A DNA stretch of 64,000 nt. Origin: Pseudoalteromonas sp. Scap06 (GTDB lineage Bacteria; Pseudomonadota; Gammaproteobacteria; Enterobacterales; Alteromonadaceae). Location of the stretch: NCBI RefSeq assembly GCF_013394165.1, contig NZ_CP041330.1:1604501-1668500 (forward strand). The letters run 5' to 3'. Positions 56,958 to 64,000 of the stretch are shown here, piece by piece (within the stretch, counting starts at the first letter, position 1; each line of letters starts with the position of its first letter). The translations under genes and the position numbers were made by a program. Below the pieces are notes generated by a model. It ran no database searches, was not told the DNA's origin, and saw only the letters and a list, made by a program, of their open reading frames with translations.

Positions 56958-57857
56958 ATGAGTAAACTTAATATAGGATTTATTGGTTTAGGAAATATGG
57001 GCGGCCCAATGGCAGCAAACTTAGTTAAAGCAGGCCACAGTGTACGCGTTTTTGACTTAAGTGCAGAGGCCGTTAAAGAGCTTGTGAATCATGGGGCTAG
57101 TGCGGCGCAAAGCGCAAGTGACTGTGCGCACGAGGCTGATGTGCTAATTAGCATGCTACCGGCAAGCAAACATGTTAAATCACTTTATTTAGGCACAGAC
57201 GAGCAGTCGGGTTTAATTAAAGTACTAAGTAAAAGCACATTAGTGATTGATTGTTCAACCATAGATGCACAATCGGCTCGTGATGTAGGCCATGCCCTAA
57301 GCGAGCAAGGTATTGCGTTTGTTGATGCACCTGTATCGGGTGGTGTAGCAGGCGCAACAGCGGGCACGCTTACATTTATTGTGGGTGGTGAGCAAACCGC
57401 ATTCGATAAAGCCAATACTGTATTAGTCGATATGGGTAAAAACATATTCCATGCCGGTGATATTGGTGCAGGGCAAGTTGCTAAAATATGTAACAATATG
57501 CTGTTGAGTATTTTAATGGCGGGTACCAGTGAAGCCATTCAAATGGGCATTAATAACGGTCTCGACGCAAAAGTACTCAGCGACATAATGAGCGCAAGCT
57601 CGGGTCGAAACTGGACGTTAGAACTTTATAACCCCTGCCCAGGTGTTATGGAAACCGCACCAGCTAGTAACGACTATAAACCTGGCTTTATGGTCGATTT
57701 AATGGCTAAAGACTTAGGCCTTGCTATGGAGGCGGCGCAGCAGAGTAATTCACTGACGCCAATGGGCTCAATGGCTAAAAATTTATACACTATGATGCAG
57801 CACCAAGGTGCAGGCAGTGATGATTTTAGTGCCATTTTTAAATTGTTTTCGAAGTAG
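56958..57857 (+). CDS. mmsB: 3-hydroxyisobutyrate dehydrogenase
   Basis: The 299-aa NAD-dependent enzyme oxidises 3-hydroxyisobutyrate to methylmalonate semialdehyde. It begins I-G-F-I-G-L-G-N-M-G-G-P-M-A-A-N-L (Rossmann motif). D-A-P-V-S-G-G-V-A-G-A (substrate binding) is at about residue 120, and the catalytic Lys lies in G-Q-V-A-K-I-C-N-N (about 172). Its product feeds mmsA of the same operon. Confidence 0.95.
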   Translation: MSKLNIGFIGLGNMGGPMAANLVKAGHSVRVFDLSAEAVKELVNHGASAAQSASDCAHEADVLISMLPASKHVKSLYLGTDEQSGLIKVLSKSTLVIDCSTIDAQSARDVGHALSEQGIAFVDAPVSGGVAGATAGTLTFIVGGEQTAFDKANTVLVDMGKNIFHAGDIGAGQVAKICNNMLLSILMAGTSEAIQMGINNGLDAKVLSDIMSASSGRNWTLELYNPCPGVMETAPASNDYKPGFMVDLMAKDLGLAMEAAQQSNSLTPMGSMAKNLYTMMQHQGAGSDDFSAIFKLFSK

Positions 57858-57866
57858 GAAAGTATT

Positions 57867-58637
57867 GTGGAAATAAAAAATAATACCGTAGTTATTACCG
57901 GTGGCGCACAAGGCTTAGGTTTTGCAATGGCGCAAAAGTTTGCCTTAATGGGCGCTAATATTGCCTTAATTGATATGGCACAAGCCCAGTTAAATGAAGC
58001 AACCGAGCAGCTATCTGCATTAGCAGGCGTAACAGGCACTATTAAAGGCTACAGCGCTAATGTAACGGTAGAGAGCGAAGTTGAAGACGTATTTAATACC
58101 ATTAACAGTGACTTTGGTCACATTGGGGTATTAATTAATAACGCCGGCATTTTACGCGATGGTATGTTTATAAAAGCCAAAGACGGCAAAGTGGTTAAAA
58201 AAATGTCGCTTGATCAATTTCAATCAGTAATTGACGTTAACTTAACAGGTGTATTTTTAGCAGGGCGCGAAGCTGCAAGCCACATGATTGAATCAGGCAA
58301 AGGTGGCGTAATTGTAAATATGTCGAGCGTAGCGCGTGCGGGTAATATTGGCCAAACTAACTATGCTGCCTCAAAAGCCGGTGTTGTGGCACTAACCACT
58401 ACATGGGCCAAAGAGCTTGGCCGTTTTGGTATCCGCGTTGGCGCCATTGCTCCAGGTGTTATTAGCACCGCAATGACCGATGTAATGAAGCCAGAAGCCA
58501 AACAGCGCATGCTAGCAGTAACACCAGTAGGGCGCTTAGGTGAAACCGGTGAAATAGCCCATACTGCTCAGTATATTATCGAAAACGACTTTTTCACTGG
58601 CCGTGTAGTAGAGATAGACGGCGGTATTCGTTTGTAA
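57867..58637 (+). CDS. SDR-family dehydrogenase, probable hydroxyacyl-CoA dehydrogenase
   Basis: The 256-aa short-chain dehydrogenase starts at GTG after AGGAAAG. It has T-G-G-A-Q-G-L-G (NAD site, about residues 10-17), N-N-A-G-I-L, and Y-A-A-S-K (catalytic Tyr/Lys), with the Asp near residue 35 favouring NAD. An insert in R-D-G-M-F-I-K-A-K-D-G-K-V resembles 3-hydroxyacyl-CoA or 2-methyl-3-hydroxybutyryl-CoA dehydrogenases; the latter would complete an isoleucine route with the thiolase. FabG-like activity is the alternative. Last gene of the operon. Confidence 0.88.
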   Translation: MEIKNNTVVITGGAQGLGFAMAQKFALMGANIALIDMAQAQLNEATEQLSALAGVTGTIKGYSANVTVESEVEDVFNTINSDFGHIGVLINNAGILRDGMFIKAKDGKVVKKMSLDQFQSVIDVNLTGVFLAGREAASHMIESGKGGVIVNMSSVARAGNIGQTNYAASKAGVVALTTTWAKELGRFGIRVGAIAPGVISTAMTDVMKPEAKQRMLAVTPVGRLGETGEIAHTAQYIIENDFFTGRVVEIDGGIRL

Positions 58638-58673
58638 ACTAATGTTTATAAACGTATGAGTGTTAGTTGATTT

Positions 58674-58706
58674 AAAAGCACAGCCTTTTGGGTTGTGCTT
58701 TTTTTG
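58674..58706 (+). terminator. Terminator of the valine operon
   Basis: AAAAGCACAGCC pairs with GGTTGTGCTTTT (one G-T pair) around a TTTTG loop, ending in a T7 tract. Confidence 0.9.
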
Positions 58707-58877
58707 TTTTAAATCGCACCATTATAATTTAATCATGATTAGAAACAGAGATTTCATAAACGATATTCAAATAAAAAAAGATACTGTATATATAGACAGT
58801 TTATGGTGTTTTATCTAATAACATTATTAAAAGTCGTTTTGGTGTATTTTAACAACGATAATTTAGAACTTGCGTAA

Positions 58878-58983
58878 TAACTTGTTTACATTGAAGTTGT
58901 TTAGTGGAATTATTGAGCCATGTAATATACGCCGTTTTGGGGTTTTATAACCCCCCAAAGTGGTGTTCAATAAGCTGTTATGT
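58878..58983 (+). repeat. attC-like nested palindrome a
   Basis: A TAAC box (58878) and a GTTA box (58977) enclose a second pair, ATTGAA with TTCAAT, and a central GGGG…CCCC hairpin (58936-58959). This nesting is that of integron attC sites, but the right core (GTTATGT) only partly fits GTTRRRY. It marks the left edge of the accessory block. Confidence 0.35.
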
Positions 58984-58998
58984 TTATGGAGAAAAAAA

Positions 58999-59577
58999 TT
59001 GTCACCAGAGGAAATAAAGGCTGTTGCAGAGACATTAAAGATTTTTGGCGACATGACTGCATCAAAGCCAAATGAATGGCTTCCTGTTTTTGCCGCGTTA
59101 GGTGGTGCAGTGGCTGGTGCTATCGCATCCTTCTTCCCTACATGGCTTATAGAAAAACGTAGAGAATCTGCTTTTTCTAAGCAAATACAAAATTGCTTAG
59201 TAGCAGAGGTATCATCTCTTATAGAAATTATAGAACATCGAAATTATTTGGCCGCAATTAAAGCAGCGGTAAACCATCTAAAATCAAATCCTAAAGACAA
59301 ATACTCTTTGGTCGTTGATGTGCCACCTCATTATTCAAGGTTGTACCAAGATAACTGCAAGCATATTGGTGTTGTCGATGCTCAGGTGGCTCGTGAAATA
59401 ATTACATTCCACCAACTCATTGATGCCGTTATCCAGGATATGAAGTCTGATGGGCCTTTTAGTTCAGGGGCTTCACTGGAAACATTTGAAGAAATGGAAT
59501 CAATCTTCGAGCGAGCAATATGCATAGGAAGGAAATTAACAGCAGCACATAACAAGCAGCTCTACCGTATTCCGTAA
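58999..59577 (+). CDS. Hypothetical protein with one transmembrane segment
   Basis: The approximately 192-aa protein starts at TTG (L-S-P-E-E-I-K), seven bases after ATGGAG; the frame is open from 58960. A single hydrophobic segment (about residues 32-52: F-A-A-L-G-G-A-V-A-G-A-I-A-S-F-F) precedes a basic stretch and a helical cytoplasmic part. I do not recognise a family. Its stop (TAA) is the first part of the next palindrome, as often seen in integron cassettes. Confidence 0.6.
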   Translation: MSPEEIKAVAETLKIFGDMTASKPNEWLPVFAALGGAVAGAIASFFPTWLIEKRRESAFSKQIQNCLVAEVSSLIEIIEHRNYLAAIKAAVNHLKSNPKDKYSLVVDVPPHYSRLYQDNCKHIGVVDAQVAREIITFHQLIDAVIQDMKSDGPFSSGASLETFEEMESIFERAICIGRKLTAAHNKQLYRIP

Positions 59578-59650
59578 CGTTGGCACCTTTTCCGCAAAAG
59601 AACGCGAAAAAGCCGCCAACAATACTCCACCGGTGAGCTGAGCGCTATGG
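59573..59650 (+). repeat. attC-like palindrome b
   Basis: TAACG (59575) with CGCTA (59643) and CACC with GGTG flank a 42-nt inner hairpin (59579-59620, GTTGGC…GCCAAC). The right core reads GCTATGG, not GTTRRRY, so it may be a decayed site. Confidence 0.35.
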
Positions 59651-60840
59651 TTCAATTAGAGACAGGTTTTATAATATTAATGAATGCAGATAATGCCATA
59701 GAGAGTCACTACAGAAAGCTCTTTGATATTTTGAATAATGAATTCGAAGATCTTTACGAATCAATAAATAATGACAAGTTAAGAATTTTATTCTCTACTC
59801 TTCACTCTAGCGTCACTAGTCTTTTTGACTCGATGAATAATAGGCTTCCAACAGATGAAGACACGGCTCACTTCTGGGCAGACCCGAGTAGGGAACTCAT
59901 TAGATCTATAGAGACGATTGAAGCTTTAGAGAGATCTTTGAAGAACTCTGAATATGCATTCTATATTGAGGAGTACCATCGAGATAGACTTACTTTTTGT
60001 AAGAGCTTTCTAAGTAAGAGTGGTGGGAGTGAAATCCCCCCTTATACTGAAAAGCTAGAGATTTATTACACTATCCCAATATTTTTTCCACAAAGCTCAG
60101 TGAAAATTGAGAACAAAAATAAGACCGCTGATCTAAACGCTCTAGGTAGTGGGTCTTATGCAAATGTCTATAAGTATTTTGACAGCTTCTATAATAAAAA
60201 CTTTGCTTTAAAGCGGGCAAAGAAAGATCTAAATGCAAAGGAAATTGAAAGGTTTAAGCGAGAGTACGAACAAATGAGTATGCTAAGCTCACCATATGTT
60301 CTAGAAGTTTATGGATACAATGAGAAAAACAATGAGTACATTATGGAATTTATGGACAACTCATTGGATAAGTATATGTTAAAAAACAATTCCAAGTTAT
60401 CGTTTCAGGATCGCGTTAAGTTAGGGCTGCAAATACTCAGAGCTTTCTCGTACATACATTCTAAAAATATTTTGCACAGGGATATTAGCCCTAAAAATAT
60501 TCTACTCAAAGAATATGATGATGTGGCTGTAGTGAAAATAGCGGATTTTGGCCTGGTGAAAATCGTTGATAGCGAACTAACTTCTGAAAATACGGATTTT
60601 AAAGGCTACTATAATGATCCAAGCCTAGTTACAGAAGGATTTGATAGTTATAGCATCTTGCATGAAACATACGCGTTGACTCGTATTTTATATTACGTCT
60701 TAACCGGAAAGAGTAATACAGAAAAGTCACCAGAGAATGTGCGTGCTTTCATTGATATAGGCCTGAGTAGTGATAAGTCTATTAGATTTAAAGATGTTGA
60801 TGAGTTACGCATGGCTTTTCAAGCTATCGCACCAGTGTAA
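59647..60840 (+). CDS. Hanks-type serine/threonine protein kinase
   Basis: The protein is 397 aa from the first ATG; the ATG 11 codons later (M-N-A-D-N-A) is an alternative start. The N-terminal 155 residues are helical with no domain I recognise. The kinase domain is complete: glycine loop G-S-G-S-Y-A-N-V (about 167-174), ATP-binding Lys189 in F-A-L-K-R-A, H-R-D-I-S-P-K-N (catalytic Asp279), A-D-F-G-L-V-K (Asp300), then a short activation loop lacking a clear APE motif. There is no transmembrane or PASTA segment, so it is cytoplasmic. It stands alone between two palindromes. Its AT-rich codon use differs from the core genes. Target unknown; a defence role is only a guess. Confidence 0.85.
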   Translation: MVQLETGFIILMNADNAIESHYRKLFDILNNEFEDLYESINNDKLRILFSTLHSSVTSLFDSMNNRLPTDEDTAHFWADPSRELIRSIETIEALERSLKNSEYAFYIEEYHRDRLTFCKSFLSKSGGSEIPPYTEKLEIYYTIPIFFPQSSVKIENKNKTADLNALGSGSYANVYKYFDSFYNKNFALKRAKKDLNAKEIERFKREYEQMSMLSSPYVLEVYGYNEKNNEYIMEFMDNSLDKYMLKNNSKLSFQDRVKLGLQILRAFSYIHSKNILHRDISPKNILLKEYDDVAVVKIADFGLVKIVDSELTSENTDFKGYYNDPSLVTEGFDSYSILHETYALTRILYYVLTGKSNTEKSPENVRAFIDIGLSSDKSIRFKDVDELRMAFQAIAPV

Positions 60841-60853
60841 TTTTGCCGTGAAC

Positions 60854-60928
60854 CATAACAAAACCCAGCAGTTCTTAGCCTTCGGCTACCGGACTCGCTT
60901 CGCTCGCCGCTGTGGGCGGCGTTAGATG
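60854..60928 (+). repeat. attC-like site c (best match to consensus)
   Basis: CATAAC (60854) to GTTAGAT (60921-60927). The right core fits GTTRRRY exactly, and GCGTTAGATG is the end of well-known attC sites such as that of aadA. The L boxes CCCAGC (60864) and CTGTGGG (60910) pair, separated from the R boxes by short unpaired spacers, as in attC. Confidence 0.5.
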
Positions 60929-60939
60929 ATAAGGGAATA

Positions 60940-61746
60940 ATGACCAATCATTACCACCTGCTAATCAAAACCCCTGATACAAATTTAGGCCGAGCCATGA
61001 AGCATATTAATGGCCTTTATACCCAATACTTTAATCGAACACATAATACGGATGGTGCGTTGTTTAGAGGGCGCTACAAAGCGGTGCTTGTGGATGCAGA
61101 TAACTATTTATTGCATGTTAGTCGGTACATTCACCGTAACCCAATTGAAACGAGTAACCCCTTGGTAGAAGAGCTTGTTAAATATAAGTGGTCTAGCTAT
61201 TCAGCTTTCATTCGAAGGGGAGTAACGCCTAAATGGCTCGTTCGAGACTTTATATTTTCGTTGCAAGGCAAAAAGCGTAAATATGCAGCTTATAAGCAGT
61301 TTGTGGAATATGAAAACAACAAAGAAATAAGCGCTTTTTATGGTGCTAAAAAGTTATTGTCGGTTTTGGGTTGTGAGGACTTTATTGAAAACATAAAAGA
61401 CTATATTGCCAAGTCAGATAGTGAAAGCAAGTTTGTTAGTAAAAAGTACTCTGCAAATGATGTAATTGCTTATGTAGCTAAACATTTTAGTGTTGAAGTA
61501 GATGATATAGTAATGGTTAAAAAGGGGCGCAAAGAGAAAAACTTACCCCGTTGGTTTGCTATTAAATTGTGCCAAGATTTAACGGGATTAAATTTGCAGG
61601 CTCTAGCAGATGTTTTTAATGTTGAGCATTATTCGGCGATATCGAAAACTGTCGGTAGGTTGAACACATTAATGGTTGAAGATAGAAAGGTTAAATTACA
61701 ATTGTACAAGCTGCAAGATTGTTTGATGTCTGAAGTCAAGATTTGA
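60940..61746 (+). pseudogene. REP-associated tyrosine transposase (RAYT), 5'-truncated
   Basis: The 268-aa frame begins at M-T-N-H-Y-H-L-L-I, which is the HUH motif normally found about 70 residues into RAYT/IS200-like (Y1) transposases, so the N-terminal part is missing. G-A-L-F-R-G-R-Y-K-A and R-Y-I-H-R-N-P follow as in the family, the latter with a candidate catalytic Tyr. The C-terminal part (about residues 205-255; A-I-K-L-C-Q-D-L-T-G-L, H-Y-S-A-I-S-K) resembles DnaA domain IV, known in some RAYTs. An AAGGGA site before ATG could still allow translation. The last codons and stop lie inside the first of two direct repeats. Confidence 0.8.
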
Positions 61747-61787
61747 CCCCATTTGCTTTGAAGTCAAGATTTGACCCCATTTGCTTT
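61732..61787 (+). repeat. Two 28-bp tandem REP-like repeats at the RAYT 3' end
   Basis: GAAGTCAAGATTTGACCCC plus nine more bases occurs at 61732-61759 and again at 61760-61787 without change. Each holds the palindrome GTCAA-GAT-TTGAC. Such TCAAG-type repeats are the known partners of RAYT transposases. Confidence 0.8.
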
Positions 61788-61862
61788 AACAATCCGCGTC
61801 ATTCAGGGCCTTCGGGCCGGAATGACGCTCTTAAGTTCGCGCGCATGTGCGGAGCGCTATAC
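61787..61862 (+). repeat. attC-like palindrome d, with inner REP-like hairpin
   Basis: TAAC (61787) with GCTA (61856) and TCCGC (61793) with GCGGA (61849) enclose a strong hairpin (CGTCATTC with GAATGACG, 61797-61827). The right end GAGCGCTAT is the same as in palindrome b. The right core does not fit GTTRRRY. Confidence 0.35.
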
Positions 61863-61875
61863 ACAAGGATGAGCA

Positions 61876-62111
61876 GTGGCATTTAAATCTACGATTTTAT
61901 TTTTTTTATATTTATGATTTCTGGTTGTGCTTCACGAAGTGCAGAAGAGATCGGGTGTAATTTCACTTCTGGCTCTTACTTTACTTAGCATGACAAAGAA
62001 AGTTCTTGGATCGATAATTTTTTTACCCTAAATAAAAGCCACTCAGACACTTGTAATCCCCCTTCAAAACGCCGATTAAAAATATCAAACACTTCTTTAT
62101 ATGCTGCGTAA
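61876..62111 (+). pseudogene. Decayed small lipoprotein gene
   Basis: From GTG at 61876 the frame reads M-A-F-K-S-T-I-L-F-F-L and then stops; a one-base shift in the T8 run near 61900 would join it to M-I-S-G-C-A-S-R-S-A-E-E-I, making a standard lipoprotein signal with lipobox. The second frame meets an in-frame TAG (about 61986) but then stays open for 40 more codons to TAA at 62109. So two lesions, a frameshift and a nonsense codon, seem to have broken one gene of about 78 codons. Sequencing error in the T run would remove only the first lesion. Confidence 0.5.
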
Positions 62112-62224
62112 CAGTACAGTAATTGATTGAACCAAAATAGGAACTCAGCTATGGTTTGTTTATAAATAAAAACAAATAAAAAACGAGTTAATCTACAGGC
62201 TCGTTAGTCCCACAAGAGGAAGAC

Positions 62225-63046
62225 ATGCGTATTAAATTTATACTTATATTGATAACTTTATTTTCGAGCGTATCAAGTGCGCAAGACTTTTTTGTTAAGG
62301 AAGTGAGGTTCAAAAACATTGTTGCCAATCTCTATCTTCCTAATACCTCAGAAAAAGTTCCTGTGGTTATTGCAATCGGTGGTTCTGAGGGAGGAATCAG
62401 CACAGGTGATGCCAATGGTAAAATGATTGCACCACATGGGATCGCTGTATTAGGGCTCGCCTACTTTAAAGAAAAAGGGATTGCTCAGACACTAGATCAA
62501 ATACCCTTAGAATATTTTTTAAGTGCAATTGATTATCTTGAGACTGTTTCTTCAATAGATTCGTCAAAAATTGGTTTTATTGGTGGTTCTAGGGGAGCTG
62601 AATTAGCGCTTTTATTAGCATCGATGGAACCACGCATCAAATCTGTTGTAGCGACAACTCCAAGCAAAGTAGCTTGGTACGGAATGACTACAGCAAAGTC
62701 AGCGTGGACATTTAACGGAAAAGATATTCCTGCTTTAAGCTTGGAACTTGATGAAAAGGCTCCTTTACTTAATCGATTTGAAGTTGCTTTAGAAAATAAA
62801 GACAATGTAGCAAACTCATTATTCTCTTTCGAAAAAATAAATGGTCCAATATTGCTGATTTCAGCAAAAAACGATCAAGTTTGGCCTTCATTTCAAATGT
62901 CGAACGAGATAGAGGAATACCTTAAAAAACATAATTTCAAACATTCCGTCACACACAACGCATATCCAACAGGTCATGGTTTTAGTCAAGAGACAGCGCC
63001 TGAAATAAAACAGTCAATAATTGACCATTTCATGCGTACTTTATAG
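62225..63046 (+). CDS. Exported alpha/beta hydrolase (BAAT C-terminal-like)
   Basis: The 273-aa protein has a signal peptide (about residues 1-19, S-V-S-S-A). The alpha/beta-hydrolase core has V-V-I-A-I-G-G-S-E-G-G (oxyanion loop, about 46-56), the nucleophile Ser in G-F-I-G-G-S-R-G-A-E (about 118), Asp in S-A-K-N-D-Q-V-W-P-S and His in P-T-G-H-G-F. This fits acyl-CoA thioesterase/BAAT C-terminal or dienelactone hydrolase-like proteins. The substrate is unknown, and a periplasmic place argues against CoA thioesters. AGAGGA precedes ATG. It is probably a cassette-like accessory gene. Confidence 0.82.
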   Translation: MRIKFILILITLFSSVSSAQDFFVKEVRFKNIVANLYLPNTSEKVPVVIAIGGSEGGISTGDANGKMIAPHGIAVLGLAYFKEKGIAQTLDQIPLEYFLSAIDYLETVSSIDSSKIGFIGGSRGAELALLLASMEPRIKSVVATTPSKVAWYGMTTAKSAWTFNGKDIPALSLELDEKAPLLNRFEVALENKDNVANSLFSFEKINGPILLISAKNDQVWPSFQMSNEIEEYLKKHNFKHSVTHNAYPTGHGFSQETAPEIKQSIIDHFMRTL

Positions 63047-63048
63047 TG

Positions 63049-63158
63049 CTAACATATATGAACCTTAACCGAGTCAATGGACTAGTTTTTTTACCGTTTT
63101 CATAAATTGACGTTTAATTCTAAATCAAAAAACAATTCGTTTGCTTCGTCTGTTAAGT
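63049..63158 (+). repeat. attC-like nested palindrome e
   Basis: TAACA (63050) and TGTTA (63151) enclose GAA/TTC boxes and an inner GTCAAT with ATTGAC pair. The right core GTTAAGT (63152-63158) fits GTTRRRY. It begins four bases after the hydrolase stop codon, the usual place for a cassette's attC. Confidence 0.4.
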
Positions 63159-63277
63159 AGGTAGCTTACAGCAAATTATGGATTCATGTTACTGTAAAAG
63201 TTCATTGAGCTGTCTCCTATAAGGTTGGTTACCCTTTCATCGTAGTTGAATAATCGCGATGCAGGGGAGGAGGCTTA
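63159..63277. other. Gene-free stretch between palindrome e and the 34-aa frame
   Basis: I see no gene, repeat or terminator in this part. With palindrome e and the 34-aa frame it makes up the 364-bp gap between the hydrolase and DUF1330-like genes. Confidence 0.4.
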
Positions 63278-63382
63278 ATGAGAATCAAGCCATTACAACA
63301 GGACAAAAAATTGTTGGCTTTTCTCCTTCGTCACTTATTTAAATCAACTAAATTTGCCTATTATTTGGGCGTGATGGATTAG
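63278..63382 (+). CDS. Possible 34-residue basic small protein
   Basis: A 34-codon frame begins M-R-I-K-P-L-Q-Q-D-K-K directly behind an unusually strong ribosome-binding site, GGGGAGGAGG, seven bases upstream. The peptide is basic with a short hydrophobic stretch (L-L-A-F-L-L). No homology is recognised. Chance cannot be excluded, since short frames are common. Confidence 0.3.
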   Translation: MRIKPLQQDKKLLAFLLRHLFKSTKFAYYLGVMD

Positions 63383-63410
63383 TTTAGTCTTTAACATAAT
63401 AGGTTACAAA

Positions 63411-63725
63411 ATGTATGAATTTTTAGTTGGCTTGGAAGTTTCGGACAATGGCGCGTATTCAGACTATAGAGCGGCTATGGCACCCATTCTTAGTGCTTTT
63501 GGTGGCGGTTTCGGTTTTGATTTTGTAGTTTCGGAGGTTCTTCTTTCAAAAGTTGATACTCCTATTAATCGAGTGTTTACAATTCATTTCCCAAATAAAA
63601 CCATCTCAGAAAACTTCTTTTCCGATCCTGAATATTTAAAAGTAAAAGCTCAATTCTTTGACGTGTCTGTATCTCACGTAACAATCATTGCGGGCTATGA
63701 AAAAGACTCTCAAAATATCATCTAA
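63411..63725 (+). CDS. DUF1330-like dimeric alpha/beta-barrel protein
   Basis: The 104-aa cytoplasmic protein has the ferredoxin-like beta-alpha-beta pattern of the DUF1330 family: Y-R-A-A-M-A-P-I-L-S-A-F-G-G-G-F (about residues 19-34), then I-N-R-V-F-T-I-H-F-P and F-F-S-D-P-E-Y-L. Family members bind small molecules or act as minor monooxygenase-like proteins; none is firmly established. It is typical of cassette-type accessory genes. A weak AT-rich leader precedes it. Confidence 0.7.
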   Translation: MYEFLVGLEVSDNGAYSDYRAAMAPILSAFGGGFGFDFVVSEVLLSKVDTPINRVFTIHFPNKTISENFFSDPEYLKVKAQFFDVSVSHVTIIAGYEKDSQNII

Positions 63726-63803
63726 AAAATATTTTTACTCTGTATTTAAACCTTTATAACAGTTTTTGCGACTAAGTTTTAAAGCAAATAATAAAGGTTT
63801 TGT

Positions 63804-64000
63804 ATGAACTACTTAAAGCAGGTTTTAAATATAGCATTATTGGTATTAGTTAGCTTTGCGGGTATTAAGCCCGTGCAAGCTACTAACTTACCTTTTGAAC
63901 AAATAATCACACCTCAACAAGCAAAGCGAGATGTTGCGCAGTGGTCACAATGGCTGCACAGTACGCACCCTGATTTAAAACACAGTGTGGCCGACATTGA
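63804..64000 (+). CDS. Exported protein, partial at the window end
   Basis: The frame opens at ATG 63804 and runs off the window after 65 codons. Residues 1-28 form a clear signal peptide (…S-F-A-G-I-K-P-V-Q-A). The mature part (W-S-Q-W-L-H-S-T-H-P-D-L) resembles the start of some periplasmic peptidase S41-type proteins, but too little is present to name it. Confidence 0.7.
   Translation, partial: MNYLKQVLNIALLVLVSFAGIKPVQATNLPFEQIITPQQAKRDVAQWSQWLHSTHPDLKHSVADI

Noticed and set aside
62109..62209. A further attC-like site between the decayed lipoprotein and the hydrolase
   Set aside because: TAAC and GTTAGTC are present, but the inner boxes do not pair and the right side is explained by an AACGAG/CTCGTT hairpin.
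1..64000. tRNA, rRNA or prophage genes
   Set aside because: No cloverleaf, rRNA segment or phage structural or integrase gene was noticed on either strand.

Overview
The window looks like a stretch of chromosome from a marine gammaproteobacterium of the order Alteromonadales, most likely Pseudoalteromonas or a close relative. The evidence is the AT-rich sequence, the enterobacterial-like core gene order gyrA-serC-aroA-cmk-rpsA-ihfB-lapA-lapB-pyrF, the class Ia nrdAB-yfaE operon, and leucine and valine degradation operons of the LiuR type. The genus is an inference from overall resemblance; no 16S gene is present.

Layout. (1) 0-5 kb: end of an FKBP isomerase gene, a His-rich TonB-dependent receptor with two Zur-like boxes (probable zinc uptake), a YkgJ cysteine-cluster protein, a TPR-like protein, an HExxH protein and a DUF1287 protein. 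(2) 5-10.7 kb, minus strand: ubiG-gph, then nrdA-nrdB-yfaE behind a control region with two NrdR-box pairs (each pair spaced exactly 31 bp) and a perfect DnaA box. (3) 10.8-21.8 kb, plus strand: gyrA, a 165-bp MITE-like element, then serC-aroA, cmk, rpsA, ihfB, lapAB, pyrF and a small membrane-anchored protein. (4) 21.8-32.8 kb: a CvfB-like S1 protein and a DEAD-box helicase (minus), trhO, a lipoprotein, an RND efflux pair, and a cNMP/CBS/DUF294 protein with its DnaQ-like exonuclease partner. (5) 32.8-42.1 kb: a BCCT transporter, asnB with NtrC-like sites upstream, pxpBC without pxpA, a 267-bp MITE directly upstream of an exported MsrA-Trx-MsrB fusion, a three-unit repeat array that looks like tandem small-RNA genes on the minus strand, and a LysR regulator.

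(6) 42.3-58.7 kb is a catabolic super-locus. The minus-strand operon liuR-liuA-liuB-liuC-liuD-liuE-scoA-scoB takes isovaleryl-CoA (from leucine) to acetoacetate. The divergent plus-strand operon (thiolase, mmsA, acyl-CoA dehydrogenase, enoyl-CoA hydratase, 3-hydroxyisobutyryl-CoA hydrolase, mmsB, SDR) degrades valine and isoleucine intermediates and splits acetoacetyl-CoA. Similar palindromes lie in both promoter regions and probably bind LiuR, which would join the two operons into one switch.

(7) 58.8-63.8 kb is accessory DNA: unrelated plus-strand genes (a one-TM protein, a Hanks-type kinase, a 5'-truncated RAYT transposase, a decayed lipoprotein gene, an exported alpha/beta hydrolase, a DUF1330-like protein) separated by nested palindromes that run from a TAAC box to a GTTA or GCTA box. 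This resembles an integron cassette array without an integrase (CALIN), but only some of the sites fit the attC core consensus. The last gene, an exported protein, runs off the window. I saw no tRNA, rRNA, CRISPR array or prophage.
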